Assembly (NCBI GenBank): GCA_018266075.1
Contig: JAFEBB010000068.1
Location: 1 to 39,945, forward strand
DNA length: 39,945 nucleotides
Reading direction: 5' to 3'
From: Deltaproteobacteria bacterium
GTDB lineage: Bacteria; Myxococcota; Myxococcia; Myxococcales; SZAS-1
Position 1 is the stretch's first letter, and each line of letters starts with the position of its first letter. Below the pieces are notes generated by a model. The model did not search any database. It was not told the DNA's origin and saw only the letters and a list, made by a program, of their open reading frames with translations. A program made the translations under genes and the position numbers. Below are positions 9,817 through 18,667 of the stretch, piece after piece.

Positions 9817-11385
9817 ATGGCCAACTCCAATCGCAACCGCCGTCCCGCTGCCCGCGCCGTGAACCGTCCCCAGGACGAGGTCATGGAGATCAACACGGGC
9901 GACGTGATCCCGCTCTTCGATGACGAGCTGGAGATCCTCGAGGACGACAAGCCCCGCGCCCAGGTGGCGGTGCTGCCGGCGGTTTCCGAGGTGGTGCTGC
10001 CCGCGCCGCGCACCCAGTCGCGGTCGAGCATGCTCCGTCCGGTGTCGAAGGCGGTCCAGTCGAACGCGGTCGCCCCGCGCCGCCCGCGCAAGGACTCGCC
10101 GACGAATCCCAAAGACTCGATCGAGGCCGTGGAGACCATGGTCACCACCTCGCTCCAGGCGCGCGAGAACGCGGTGAAGGACGCGGGCTTCAGCGAGGCC
10201 TTCCTGTATGTGGAGAAGGGCCCGGGCGCCGGTCAGCTCGTGCCGGTGCTCCAGGGCGAGACCGTGGTCGGCCGCTCGAGCGATTCCGGCCTGCAGCTCA
10301 ACCACCCCTCCGTCTCCCGCCGTCACGCGGCCCTCAGCCGCCGCGGTGAGCAGTACTTCCTCGCCGACGCCGGCAGCCAGAACGGCACCTACGTCAACTG
10401 GGCCAAGATCAGCGGCGAGGTGGAGATCTTCCCGGGCGACCAGGTGAGCATCGGCAGCGCGGTGGTGGTCCTCCGCGGCGGCCTCTACACCAGCGCCATG
10501 CGGCGCGGCGTGGCCACCGGCACCGGCACCGTGGAGGTGCCGGACCAGACCAAGAAGTGGCTGCTCGGCCTGGGCGTCTTCGGCGCCGCCGTGGGCGTGG
10601 GCGTGGCCGCGGTGGTGCTGCTCTCGGGCAACAAGCCCGCGCCGGTGAAGATTGCCCCCAAGGCGGCGACCTCGCTCATCGCCAGCAAGGCCCCGGCGGT
10701 CGAGGAGCCCAAGTCCTCGGTGAAGCCGGTCGAGGCCAAGCCGGTGGTGGTCGAGGAGGCCAAGCCGGTGGTCGCGGTGGCCAAGCCCGAGCCGAAGCCG
10801 GAGCCGGTCGCCGCCAAGCCTGAGCCGAAGGCCGAGTCGCGGCACGAGCGCGAGCACAAGAAGGCCGGCAAGCACGAGCGCGCGGAGAAGGTGGCCGCCG
10901 CCGAGTCCGCGCCCGCCGGTGAGGACGCGCCGCAGTCGGTGCTCAAGGTCTACGAGACGGGCAACGTGCAGGCCGCCATCGAGGCCGCCGAGCAGGCCGG
11001 TGCCACCAAGCTCGCGACCAAGATGAAGCAGTTCAACGCCGCCTACACCGCCGGCAAGGACGCGCTGGCCAGCAAGGACGGCGGCGGCGCGGTGACCAAC
11101 TTCAACAAGGCGCTCAAGCTCGACGAGGGCATCGACTCGGGCTGGGGCAAGCTCAACGGCGAGATCCGCGGCCAGCTCGCGAACCTCTACGTGCTCGCGG
11201 GCAACCAGGCGATGTCGCGCAGCGACAACGACACGGCCATCAAGGCCTTCAAGGCGGCGCAGGGCTACCAGCCGGCGAACGCCGAGGCCCGCGCCAAGCT
11301 GAAGGAGCTCGGCGGCGGCAGTTCCAAGAAGGCCGCGCCGGCCCAGAACTCGCGCTCTGCCGCCGACGCCGCGTTCGACAGCTAA
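9817..11385 (+). CDS. FHA domain membrane protein with C-terminal helical repeats
   Basis: The 522-residue product has an N-terminal disordered region, a forkhead-associated (FHA) domain at about 128-220, one membrane helix (249-270), a Lys/Pro/Glu/Val-rich linker (about 271-375) and a C-terminal TPR-like helical region. The FHA signature is complete: GRS (152-154), SVSRRH (165-170) and NGTYVN (189-194), the residues that read phosphothreonine. FHA domains recruit proteins phosphorylated by Ser/Thr kinases, which are abundant in Myxococcota, so this may carry a kinase signal across the inner membrane to a repeat domain. The start at 9817 is preceded by GGGAGG; an upstream in-frame GTG is less likely. 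A hairpin terminator follows. The partner kinase is not in the window. Confidence 0.88.
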   Translation: MANSNRNRRPAARAVNRPQDEVMEINTGDVIPLFDDELEILEDDKPRAQVAVLPAVSEVVLPAPRTQSRSSMLRPVSKAVQSNAVAPRRPRKDSPTNPKDSIEAVETMVTTSLQARENAVKDAGFSEAFLYVEKGPGAGQLVPVLQGETVVGRSSDSGLQLNHPSVSRRHAALSRRGEQYFLADAGSQNGTYVNWAKISGEVEIFPGDQVSIGSAVVVLRGGLYTSAMRRGVATGTGTVEVPDQTKKWLLGLGVFGAAVGVGVAAVVLLSGNKPAPVKIAPKAATSLIASKAPAVEEPKSSVKPVEAKPVVVEEAKPVVAVAKPEPKPEPVAAKPEPKAESRHEREHKKAGKHERAEKVAAAESAPAGEDAPQSVLKVYETGNVQAAIEAAEQAGATKLATKMKQFNAAYTAGKDALASKDGGGAVTNFNKALKLDEGIDSGWGKLNGEIRGQLANLYVLAGNQAMSRSDNDTAIKAFKAAQGYQPANAEARAKLKELGGGSSKKAAPAQNSRSAADAAFDS

Positions 11386-11418
11386 GCCGAATCACGAATC
11401 TCCGGGGTTGTGCCCGAG

Positions 11419-11438
11419 GGCCCGCTGCGAAGCGGGCC
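11419..11438 (+). terminator. Terminator after the FHA gene
   Basis: GGCCCGCT (11419-11426) pairs with AGCGGGCC (11431-11438) across a GCGA tetraloop. TTCGGCTTCTCT follows. It lies 33 nt after the FHA stop codon. Confidence 0.65.
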
Positions 11439-11489
11439 TTCGGCTTCTCTGGAGGCGTCAGTTCGCGCTCCAGCAGGCGTCTCGCAGCC

Positions 11490-11849
11490 ATGCACAACAT
11501 CGAGTGGATTGCAGACTGGTATCGCGCGCAGTCCGTTGGCCAGTGGGCTTCGCGGCGTGGAGTGGTGTTGGAGACGCTCGAGAACCCGGGCTGGCGGCTG
11601 AAGGTCGACCTCGTCGGGACGCCGCTCGAGGGTCGTGCGTACGACGGCGTCTTGCGGTTCGACGGCGAGCCTTCGCTGGACAGGGGCGGCAACGTCGCTG
11701 TCGTCGGCAAGCCAGGACAGTCGTACTCGCGGACGGGCGAGCGTTGGTTCGTCTGCGGAATCGACGCCGGCGTGTTCCACGCGGCGGGCGATCCCTCGCG
11801 GCTCGGAGACATCCTCGACGCGTTCCGCACCTGGGCGACTGCGACCTAG
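11490..11849 (+). CDS. Imm53-like immunity protein, orphan
   Basis: The 119-residue product resembles the Imm53 family of polymorphic-toxin immunity proteins: an N-terminal IEWIADWYRAQSVGQW segment, then GVVLETLENPGWRLKVDLVGT, which matches the family pattern of a Trp-rich start followed by TLDNPGW and a K-x-DL strand, with length typical of the family. Such proteins neutralise a cognate nuclease or other toxin delivered by neighbours. No toxin, Rhs or secretion gene is adjacent: upstream is the FHA terminator and downstream a convergent DUF3108 gene. It may protect against toxins from sister strains. No good ribosome site precedes the ATG. Recognition rests on motif memory, not on a profile search. 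Confidence 0.65.
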   Translation: MHNIEWIADWYRAQSVGQWASRRGVVLETLENPGWRLKVDLVGTPLEGRAYDGVLRFDGEPSLDRGGNVAVVGKPGQSYSRTGERWFVCGIDAGVFHAAGDPSRLGDILDAFRTWATAT

Positions 11850-12710
11850 CTACCAATCCATCCCGTCCGCGTGCGACTGTGCCTTGTCCGAGCCGGGTTG
11901 CCCGATGTGCGTGAGCGTCGCGCGCACCGGGCCGAGATCGATGCCGCCCAGCGCGCCCACCGGAATGCGCCGATCGTCCGCGCTGATCCACACGTGCAGA
12001 TCGCGCCGGAAGTTCGTGTCGTCGAGCCGGGCCGCGGTGCCGGTCACGTGGTACGCCTGAAACTCGCCCGCCGGCGTCGTCACCTTCTCGATCGGCCCGA
12101 CCGAACCCCACACGCGGAACATGTGCCGCATCGCGTACACGTCGAAGCACAGCTGCTGCCCGGGCTGCAGGTCCAGCGAGCGGATGTAGTAGACGGCCCC
12201 CAGCTCATCGAGCGCGTCGTGCGCGTAGCGGCCGAAGACCTGGCCCAGCGGCTGGGCAGGCGCGGGGTTCGTGGCGAACTTGATGGCCACCACGCCCACC
12301 GGCTGGCCCGGGGGATGGAAGGCCACGTCGGCGACCTTGTGCTCGTTGTCCTCCCAGGCGTCTTCCGTGTAGCGCATGGGCTTGAGCGACTTGTTGTTCA
12401 TGAAGCTCTTCGCCTCGGCCTTCACCCGGCGCACCTTGTTGAAGAAGGTGTTCGTCTTGATGCGCACCCGCACCGGCGTGAGCCCGTTGGAGCGCGGCAG
12501 CGTCTCCACCTCCATGCGCGCGGCGTTCGCGGCGAGCACGTCGATGTCGTAGTCGAGCATCTCCCCCGTGGGCAGGTGCGGCGTCTTCACGGCGGGCAGC
12601 GGCTTGCACTGCGCGTCGGTGGGCATGGGCGGCAGCGGGGCAGCGGGCGCGGCCTGGGCGAGCGCAGCGGCGGGGACGAGCAGGGCAGCGAAGAAGATCG
12701 CGAGGCGCAT
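11850..12710 (-). CDS. DUF3108 domain periplasmic protein
   Basis: The ATG at 12710 with GGAG 6 nt upstream gives a 286-residue protein with a Sec signal (MRLAIFFAALLVPAAALAQA). The body fits DUF3108: the opening GEMLDYDIDVLAANAARMEV, then VRIKTNTFFNKVRRVKAEAKSF, then an LQPGQQLCFDVYAMRHMFRV strand region and a C-terminal DLHVWISADDRRIPV segment. The family is thought to be a beta-barrel-like periplasmic protein; its biochemical role is not established. The gene converges on the Imm53-like gene with abutting TAG stops (TAGCTA, 11847-11852). A TGCTAGCCT promoter element lies about 20 nt before the ATG. Confidence 0.8.
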   Translation of the reverse strand: MRLAIFFAALLVPAAALAQAAPAAPLPPMPTDAQCKPLPAVKTPHLPTGEMLDYDIDVLAANAARMEVETLPRSNGLTPVRVRIKTNTFFNKVRRVKAEAKSFMNNKSLKPMRYTEDAWEDNEHKVADVAFHPPGQPVGVVAIKFATNPAPAQPLGQVFGRYAHDALDELGAVYYIRSLDLQPGQQLCFDVYAMRHMFRVWGSVGPIEKVTTPAGEFQAYHVTGTAARLDDTNFRRDLHVWISADDRRIPVGALGGIDLGPVRATLTHIGQPGSDKAQSHADGMDW

Positions 12711-12730
12711 GGCAGCTCCGGGGTCAATCC

Positions 12731-12739
12731 AGGCTAGCA
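12731..12739 (-). promoter_or_regulatory. Extended -10 element of the DUF3108 gene
   Basis: Minus-strand TGCTAGCCT lies 20 nt before the ATG at 12710. It shares the TGCTAG core with the cysS, uvrB, FHA and gcvH upstream regions. Confidence 0.45.
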
Positions 12740-12793
12740 GGAACCCATCGGAAGCTTGGACGGCGTACCGGCCACGGTGATTCACCCGACGCA

Positions 12794-14485
12794 TCAACGG
12801 CTTGGCAGCTTGCTCGCCTGCCCCATCCGGGCGTCGATGGCGAGGGCGAGCTTGCGCCGTGCGGCGATCCACACGCTCGGATCCCGCTGGATCTCCCAGG
12901 CCTTGGGCACGAGTGTGATCGCCGTCGCTTGCGCGAGCGCGTGCAGGCCCACCCTGTCCGCGAGCTTCAAGAGCTCGTAGTCCTGAAGCCCATCGCGGAG
13001 CTGCTTGAGCCGCAGCGACGCCAGCGGCACGTCCGTCTTGCCGCCGATGCGCGCGGGCGTGCCCGGGTAGAAGAGCGTGCCGTCGCCGTTGCCGTCGAAG
13101 CGCCAGACGTCGCGCCAGGGATCGCCGCCTTCGTACGCTTCGGTCGTCGAGTAGTAGAGCTCGCCGTCGATGCCGAAGCGGTACGCGGCCGCGCCCATCG
13201 CGCGGTTGAGCGTGGCGGGCAGGTCGATCATGTACGCGGGCCAGCCTGTCGTCGCGACGCTCTCCGCGCCGGTCGTCGGTCCGCAGCCGTGGCTCATGCA
13301 GCTCTGGTACCACCACAGCTTCGCGCCGCGCAGGCGCTCGACGTCATACGCAACCTGGGGAACCATCGCCGAGCAGAGCTTCGCCTCGGGGCGCGGGAAG
13401 AGGCAGACCATGTTCGGCGTCCACAGATCTGCGACGCCCTCGAGCCCAGGCTGCCGCGACGCCGTCAGCAACACGCGGATCCGCGGATCACCCCGGTGCG
13501 CGAGGGCGGCCACGCGCTGCACCTTCGGGAACTGCTCGAGCTTGGGCTCATCGGGCGCGTACAAGAAGAGCCGCTGCAGCCAGCCGCGCGACTCGAGGTG
13601 CTTCACCGTCGCGGCGTAGTAGGCCACGCGTTCGTCGTCGGCGACCTGGCCCGCGGGCCCGCGCAGCTCGAGGGTGGTGAAGCGCGCGCCGTTGGGGAGC
13701 GCGGTGCCGTCGAGGAAGGGCGCGAGCTCGCGGTCGTAGTCCCTGAAGTCGACGCTCACGCTGCCCGACGCGTGCTTCAACGGCGGCGGCTCCATGGTCA
13801 TGCCGAAGAGCGAGATGCGGTGCATCAACGCCAGCGTGGCGTAGCGCTGGGTGAGCGCGAGCACCACGTTCGGATCATCGGCGCTCAGCGCGTGCGCGTG
13901 CGCGGCCGAGATTCCCGAGAAGCCGAACGCATTCGGCAGCGACGACGTCGCGGGCAGCGTGTAGCGCAGCAGCTCGACTTGAAACGGAATGGTTACATCC
14001 TCGCGGCCGCGCGCGCGCACGCGGAGCTCGCCGCGATAGGTCCCTGGCGTCGCATCCGGCGGCGCGCAGACCTCGGCCCAGACGGCGACCGGCGCGCTCC
14101 CCGGCGCGCTGTACGGAAATGCGCGGCGCTTCTCGTGCGCGATCGGGTCGACGGCCGGAATCAGGATGTCCGGCCAGGGCCCGACCTTTCCTTCGGCGTT
14201 CGAGGTGTGCTGCAGCTGCAGATTCACCTCGCGCGAGAGCTCGACGGCGAGCGTCTTCTGGTCTGGCCCGGCGAGCGGCGCCGCGAGCACCTCGAGGTCG
14301 AACACCGGCGCGCCCTCGGGCACGACCACCTGCACAGCCTGGCACTCGTTGCGGCCGAGCTCGAGGCTCACCGTCGACTGCCGGTCGATGTGCGCCCCCG
14401 GCCGCACCTTCACCAGCGAGTGGGTGGCAAAGGCCCAGGGCTCGGGCGCGGTGCCGAGCAGCGCAGCGAGGATGACGGAGAGCAT
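12794..14485 (-). CDS. DUF4091 domain protein (glycoside hydrolase GH123-like)
   Basis: The 563-residue product has a short signal peptide (MLSVILAALLGTAPE), an N-terminal beta-sandwich-like region (about 20-190, with WAEVCAPPDATPGTYRGELRV) and a probable TIM-barrel-like catalytic region with YAPDEPKLEQFPKVQ and WWYQSCMSHGCGPTTGAES. It ends with the characteristic DUF4091 motif LRLKQLRDGLQDYELL (about 505-520). Related GH123 enzymes cleave N-acetylgalactosaminides using an Asp-Glu pair; the Asp-Glu of APDEPK is a candidate. It is probably secreted and acts on glycans. The start is chosen because the signal begins there; no strong ribosome site is seen. It is divergent from gcvT. Confidence 0.8.
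   Translation of the reverse strand: MLSVILAALLGTAPEPWAFATHSLVKVRPGAHIDRQSTVSLELGRNECQAVQVVVPEGAPVFDLEVLAAPLAGPDQKTLAVELSREVNLQLQHTSNAEGKVGPWPDILIPAVDPIAHEKRRAFPYSAPGSAPVAVWAEVCAPPDATPGTYRGELRVRARGREDVTIPFQVELLRYTLPATSSLPNAFGFSGISAAHAHALSADDPNVVLALTQRYATLALMHRISLFGMTMEPPPLKHASGSVSVDFRDYDRELAPFLDGTALPNGARFTTLELRGPAGQVADDERVAYYAATVKHLESRGWLQRLFLYAPDEPKLEQFPKVQRVAALAHRGDPRIRVLLTASRQPGLEGVADLWTPNMVCLFPRPEAKLCSAMVPQVAYDVERLRGAKLWWYQSCMSHGCGPTTGAESVATTGWPAYMIDLPATLNRAMGAAAYRFGIDGELYYSTTEAYEGGDPWRDVWRFDGNGDGTLFYPGTPARIGGKTDVPLASLRLKQLRDGLQDYELLKLADRVGLHALAQATAITLVPKAWEIQRDPSVWIAARRKLALAIDARMGQASKLPSR
13981..13996. other. Dyad GTAAC-N6-GTTTC inside the DUF4091 gene
   Basis: Minus-strand GTAACCATTCCGTTTC is read as gat GTA ACC ATT CCG TTT Caa. 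GTA, ATT, TTT and CAA are all uncommon codons in this window. It has the same N6 layout as the other dyads, with one arm base altered. Confidence 0.4.
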
Positions 14486-14581
14486 CGCTCGCGAAGCAGC
14501 AACGCACGTGCCCCATCGTCGGCTCGCACCCTTGCCCGCTTCGAGGGATGTGCGTTCGGAAAAAACGAAAGCCCTCGGGCT

Positions 14582-14590
14582 TGCTATAAG
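14582..14590 (+). promoter_or_regulatory. Extended -10 element of gcvT
   Basis: TGCTATAAG (TG-N-TATAAG) lies 26 nt before the gcvT ATG, the best -10 match in the window. It follows a small AGCCC/GGGCT dyad at 14570-14581. I saw no glycine-riboswitch-like structure in the 131-bp upstream gap. Confidence 0.5.
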
Positions 14591-14616
14591 TCCCGCGGAA
14601 CGACCTCGAGGGAGCC

Positions 14617-15708
14617 ATGTCCGAGACCCTGCAACGCACCCCGCTGTACGACGCGCACGTGAAGCTCGGCGGCAAGCTCGTCCCGTTCGCGGGGTGGGAG
14701 ATGCCGGTGAACTACCCGGCCGGTCTGCTCGCGGAGCACGAGGCGGTGCGCACCCGGGTGGGCCTCTTCGATGTCAGCCACATGGGCCAGTTCGAGTTCC
14801 AGGGCCCCGAGGCGGTCGCCGCGGTGGACAAGCTCGTCACCAACGACATCCGCAAGCTCGAGGTCGGCCGCGCGGCGTACGCGGGCCTGCTCAACGAACG
14901 CGGCACGTTCATCGACGACGTCTTCGTCTACAAGCTCGCGCCCGAGCACCTGCTGATGGTCGTGAACGCGTCGAACGTGGCCAAGGACTTCGACTGGGTG
15001 GCGTCGCACTGTCCGAAGGGATTGCCGCAGAACCGCTCGGCGAGCTGGGCGCTCATCGCCGTGCAGGGCCCGCGCGCGGTGGAGCTGGTGCAGTCGCTGG
15101 CCGACGCGCAGCTCCCGCCGCACAAGAACAGCATCACGAAGGGAAAGATCTCCGGCGTCGACGCGCTCATCGCGCGCTCGGGCTACACCGGCGAGGACGG
15201 CTTCGAGCTCTTCGTGGCGCCGGCCGACGCGACCAAGGTGTGGAACGTGCTGATGGAGAAGGGCGCGCCGCTGGGCATCTTGCCGTGCGGCCTGGGCGCG
15301 CGCGACTCGCTGCGCACCGAGGTGAAGAACGCGCTCTACGGCAACGACATCGACGACGCGCACACGCCGCTCGAGGCGGGACTGAACTGGGTGGTGAAGC
15401 TCGACAAGCCCGAGTTCATCGGCAAGCCCGTGCTCGACAAGCAGAAGGCGGAGGGCATCACGCGCAAGCTGGTGGGCTTCGAGACCGAGAAGCTCATCCC
15501 GCGCCACGGCTATCCCATCCTCAAGGACGGCAAGCGCGTGGGCGAGGTGACCAGCGGCACCCAGAGCCCGACCCTGAAGAAGCCCATCGGAATGGGGTAC
15601 GTGCCCGTGGAGCTCGCCGTCGAAGGCGCCACGTTCGACGTGGAGATCCGCGGCAAGCCCGTGCCCGCGCGCGTGGTGAAGACGCCGTTCTACAAGCGCC
15701 CGGCGTAA
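14617..15708 (+). CDS. gcvT: Aminomethyltransferase, glycine cleavage T protein
   Basis: GcvT takes the aminomethyl group from lipoylated GcvH and transfers it to tetrahydrofolate, releasing ammonia and giving 5,10-methylene-THF. The 363-residue product has the expected length and signatures: TPLYDAHVKLGGK, VPFAGWEMPV, VGLFDVSHMGQ, the catalytic Asp101 in GTFIDDVFVY, SGYTGEDGFELF, GLGARDSLRTE and the C-terminal IGMGYVP. The start has GAGGGAGCC directly before ATG, the same leader as gcvH 5.6 kb away. The gene stands alone between divergent DUF4091 and convergent M1 peptidase genes, so the glycine cleavage genes are not in one operon here. gcvP is not in the window. Confidence 0.97.
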   Translation: MSETLQRTPLYDAHVKLGGKLVPFAGWEMPVNYPAGLLAEHEAVRTRVGLFDVSHMGQFEFQGPEAVAAVDKLVTNDIRKLEVGRAAYAGLLNERGTFIDDVFVYKLAPEHLLMVVNASNVAKDFDWVASHCPKGLPQNRSASWALIAVQGPRAVELVQSLADAQLPPHKNSITKGKISGVDALIARSGYTGEDGFELFVAPADATKVWNVLMEKGAPLGILPCGLGARDSLRTEVKNALYGNDIDDAHTPLEAGLNWVVKLDKPEFIGKPVLDKQKAEGITRKLVGFETEKLIPRHGYPILKDGKRVGEVTSGTQSPTLKKPIGMGYVPVELAVEGATFDVEIRGKPVPARVVKTPFYKRPA

Positions 15709-15720
15709 CCGTTCAGTTAC
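15705..15720. other. Perfect dyad GTAAC-N6-GTTAC at the gcvT/M1 convergent junction
   Basis: GTAACCGTTCAGTTAC is a perfect inverted repeat of 5-bp arms. The left arm includes the TAA stop of gcvT; the right arm is non-coding, 1 nt before the M1 stop. It could act as a weak hairpin, but 5-bp arms with no T-run are poor for a terminator. Confidence 0.5.
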
Positions 15721-15721
15721 A

Positions 15722-18445
15722 TCACTTCTTGGTGAAGTACTTCTTTGCGTCCTCGCGCTGGGCGTCGGCGCGCGCGGCGCAGAGCCGCACCGACTCGATG
15801 AGCTGCGCGGCCCCGCGCTTGAGCCCCGGGTCCGCGGCGATCTTGGGCGCGTAGAAGTCCTCGATGGCCTTGGCGCCGGCTGCGGTGCACGGATTCCCCG
15901 AGGTGAACGGGATGTAGCCGCGGAACTCGTCGCCGAGCCGCGCGAAGATGGCGTCGAAGTTCTGGGTCACGTAGGCCCACGCGGCCGGCTGCGTCCGATA
16001 GTCCGACGCCTGGAAGAAGAGCGGATCCAGCACCTCGTTCGCGCGCGTGCGCGGATCCAGCGCGATCTTCAGCACCGCCTGCGCTGCGACCGGATCGTGC
16101 GTGCCCAGGATCCCGCCGAAGAGCGCGCCGCGCGAGGTCTCGTCGGTGGTGGCGTAGAAGCGCTCCAGCGTGGGCGGCACCAGCTTCGGGTCGGCGTTCA
16201 ACGCTTCGTAGACCGACATCCCTGCGAGCTCCGGCGGCACCGCCTCGGGGTGGAGCTTGCCGTCGCCGCCGAGGCCCAGGTACGCGCGGCCCAGCTTGGC
16301 AAGCGCCTCGCGGACCTTGGGATCCTCCGCGGTGCGAGCCATCACGTTGGCCACGTGTCCGCGCAGCTCCACGGTGGCGTCGTCGTCCTTGGGGCCGAAC
16401 TTGAGGCCCAGCTTGGCGAACAGCGGCGCGTACACCTTCTGCACGCGCTTGCGCACCGCGGGCCGCCAGGAGTCGTCGGCGAGATCCTGCAGCACGAACT
16501 CGGCCTCGTCGCCGTAGGCGCTCGAGAGCTCCCGGTTGGCGTCGCCGGCGAAGGCCTCCAGCGCGGGCAGCGCGGCGCTCGGCGGGATCAACCCGGCGTT
16601 CGAGCCCGCGCGGATGGCGGCCATCACCGCGTAGCGATCGAGGTTGGAGAGCTTGGCGTGCGCCACGTCCGCGAGCTGCTTCGAGGGCAGCGTCCAGCGG
16701 TAGTAGCCGTCCATGTCGGCGTCGGGCTGAACCCACTTCGGACACCCGCCGGGCAGCTCCAGCGCGCCCGTGGGCTGGGTGAGCAGCGTGCACGCCACGG
16801 CCGGCTCGCCCTTGGGCGGCTGGTAGCGCGCGCACACCGGCACCTGCCACCGCAGATTGCGCTCGCCCTGACTGCCCAGCGGCAGGTAGCGCGTCTGCGA
16901 GAGCTGGAGCGCGGCCTTGCCCTTCTCGCACTTGAGCTCGGCGTTCAGCAGCGGAACGCCGGGCTGATCCAGGAAGGTGCGGAACGGCGTGGCCACGTCC
17001 TTGCCGGCGGTGGCGCTGAGCACCTGGAGGAGATCGTCGGACGTCGCGTTCCCGTTCGCGTGGGCCACCAGGTAGTCGTGGATCGCCTTGCGGAAGACCT
17101 CGGGGCCCATGAAGCGCTCGAACATCGCGATGACCGCTTCGCCCTTGGCGTAGGTGATGCCGTCGAAGGCGTCGTGGATGTCGGCGAGCGAGGTGATGGG
17201 CTGGCGGATCTTGCGCGCGGTGGCCAGGCTGTCGGCGCCCATCGCTCCGTCGGCGCTCTCGGCCTGGAGCAGCGGGATGCGCATCTCCGGGTGCACCTCG
17301 GCCATGGTGTGGTCTTCCATCCAGCTCGCGAAGCTCTCGTTGAGCCAGATGTCGTCCCAGAACGACGTGGTCACCAGATCGCCGAACCACTGGTGCGCGA
17401 GCTCGTGCGCTTCATCGACGCCCAGGCCCTTGAGGCGAGGCAGCGTCGCGCGCGCTGGGTCTACCTCGAGCACGCTGGAGCGGAAGGTGATGAGCCCCAC
17501 GTTCTCCATGGCGCCGGCCTCGAAGTCCGGCACCGCGACGAGATCCAGCTTCGGCCAGGGGAAGGCGATGCCGAAGTAAGCCTCCTCGTTGGGCACGTAC
17601 TTGGCCATCTCGGAGAGCGCGATTCCCAGCAGCTTGCCGTGGCCCTGGATGGCGAGGCCCCGCAGCGGGAGCGGCGTGGTGCGCGGGCCGGAGGCGGGGA
17701 TGGCGGGCGCGTCGACCACGTCGAACTGGCCGATGGTCCACGCGTAGAGGTACGTGGGCAGCGGCGGGGTGGTCTGGAACGTCACCTGCTTGCCGCCGTC
17801 CACGGCCTTCTCCGAGGCGATGGGCATGTTCGCGGCGGTGACCACGTTGGCGTCGGTGGTGACGGTGAGCGCCATGGGCGCCTTGAAGTCGGGCTGGTCG
17901 AAGCAGGGGAACGCGCGCCGCGCGCTGGTGGCCTCGAACTGCGTGAACAGGTACGGGATCTTCTCCACCTCGACCTTGTAGAAGCCCTCGTTCGCGCGTC
18001 CGAACGGGCCGCTGAAGGTGAAGGCCACCGTGGCCTGCCCCGCGGCGAGCGGCTCGGCGAGCACCAGGGCGAAGAGGCCGTCCGCGGCAGGCGGCAGGGC
18101 GCGCGCGGCGATGACCTTGCCGTTCTGGCGGACCTCCGCGTGGGTAAGGTCGAGATCGCGCTGGTGCAGCCAGAGCGTCTGGTGCGGTACGGCCACCTTG
18201 ACATCGATCTCCACGTGGCCCGTGAAGCGGTCCTTCGCGGGGTGGGCGTCGTAGTCGAGCCGGTATGCGGTGGGCACCACGTCGCGGCCGAGGCGCACGC
18301 CGGGCGTGGGCTCGGTGGCGGACATCGGCGGTTCGGGCGGCTTCGGAGCCTGAGTCTGCGCGGGCTTCGGCTCGGGCGCGGGCGGCGCTGCGGCGCAGCC
18401 GGCCAGGGCCAGCGCGAAAAGGAGTGAGCGGAGGGAGCGGCTCAT
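15722..18445 (-). CDS. M1 family aminopeptidase lipoprotein
   Basis: The 907-residue product is a zinc aminopeptidase of the M1 (aminopeptidase N/ERAP) family. The signal MSRSLRSLLFALALAGC has lipobox LAGC (Cys17), followed by a Pro-rich linker to about residue 48. Then come the N-terminal beta domain (about 50-250), the exopeptidase motif GAMEN (311-315), HELAH zinc ligands (347-351) and Glu370 as third ligand with the usual 18-residue spacing, and a C-terminal ERAP1-type helical domain (about 570-880). It should trim N-terminal residues from peptides outside the inner membrane, perhaps for nutrient use. No strong ribosome site precedes the ATG at 18445. It converges on gcvT and is divergent from the cyclase gene. 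Confidence 0.93.
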   Translation of the reverse strand: MSRSLRSLLFALALAGCAAAPPAPEPKPAQTQAPKPPEPPMSATEPTPGVRLGRDVVPTAYRLDYDAHPAKDRFTGHVEIDVKVAVPHQTLWLHQRDLDLTHAEVRQNGKVIAARALPPAADGLFALVLAEPLAAGQATVAFTFSGPFGRANEGFYKVEVEKIPYLFTQFEATSARRAFPCFDQPDFKAPMALTVTTDANVVTAANMPIASEKAVDGGKQVTFQTTPPLPTYLYAWTIGQFDVVDAPAIPASGPRTTPLPLRGLAIQGHGKLLGIALSEMAKYVPNEEAYFGIAFPWPKLDLVAVPDFEAGAMENVGLITFRSSVLEVDPARATLPRLKGLGVDEAHELAHQWFGDLVTTSFWDDIWLNESFASWMEDHTMAEVHPEMRIPLLQAESADGAMGADSLATARKIRQPITSLADIHDAFDGITYAKGEAVIAMFERFMGPEVFRKAIHDYLVAHANGNATSDDLLQVLSATAGKDVATPFRTFLDQPGVPLLNAELKCEKGKAALQLSQTRYLPLGSQGERNLRWQVPVCARYQPPKGEPAVACTLLTQPTGALELPGGCPKWVQPDADMDGYYRWTLPSKQLADVAHAKLSNLDRYAVMAAIRAGSNAGLIPPSAALPALEAFAGDANRELSSAYGDEAEFVLQDLADDSWRPAVRKRVQKVYAPLFAKLGLKFGPKDDDATVELRGHVANVMARTAEDPKVREALAKLGRAYLGLGGDGKLHPEAVPPELAGMSVYEALNADPKLVPPTLERFYATTDETSRGALFGGILGTHDPVAAQAVLKIALDPRTRANEVLDPLFFQASDYRTQPAAWAYVTQNFDAIFARLGDEFRGYIPFTSGNPCTAAGAKAIEDFYAPKIAADPGLKRGAAQLIESVRLCAARADAQREDAKKYFTKK

Positions 18446-18547
18446 GGGGACCCAGGGAGAAAAGGAGCGAGGAAGGTTTCAGATCCAGGAAGCGGCGCCA
18501 AGGCCAATCGGAAGGAGGCGCGCACCCGGGGTGAAACGAAACACCGA

Positions 18548-18565
18548 AGGAACGAATGAGTTCCT
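18548..18565. promoter_or_regulatory. Inverted repeat in the M1/cyclase divergent region
   Basis: AGGAAC-GAATGA-GTTCCT has 6-bp arms. It sits near the middle of the 222-bp gap between the divergent genes and could be an operator shared by both. Nothing else in the gap looks coding. Confidence 0.35.
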
Positions 18566-18653
18566 GAGCGCGCGCTTTTCGTTGCCGCACCGGGCTCACA
18601 TGGCCAGCGGCCCGGCGTGGGCCCGATCACTTCGTCGGCCTATGGACCGGGTG

Positions 18654-18659
18654 TACCAT
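18654..18659 (+). promoter_or_regulatory. Candidate -10 of the cyclase gene
   Basis: TACCAT lies 8 nt before the ATG at 18668, with no Shine-Dalgarno between. If used, the transcript would be leaderless. The -35 is not clear. Confidence 0.25.
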
Positions 18660-18667
18660 CGGCCTTC

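Noticed and set aside
14486-14616. Possible glycine riboswitch before gcvT
   Set aside because: The gap is only 131 bp and lacks a two-helix aptamer pattern; just a 5-bp dyad and a -10 box are visible.
18446-18667. An ECF-sigma GGAAC promoter before the cyclase
   Set aside because: GGAAC at 18549 lacks a CGTC-type -10 at the right distance and is better explained as one arm of an inverted repeat.
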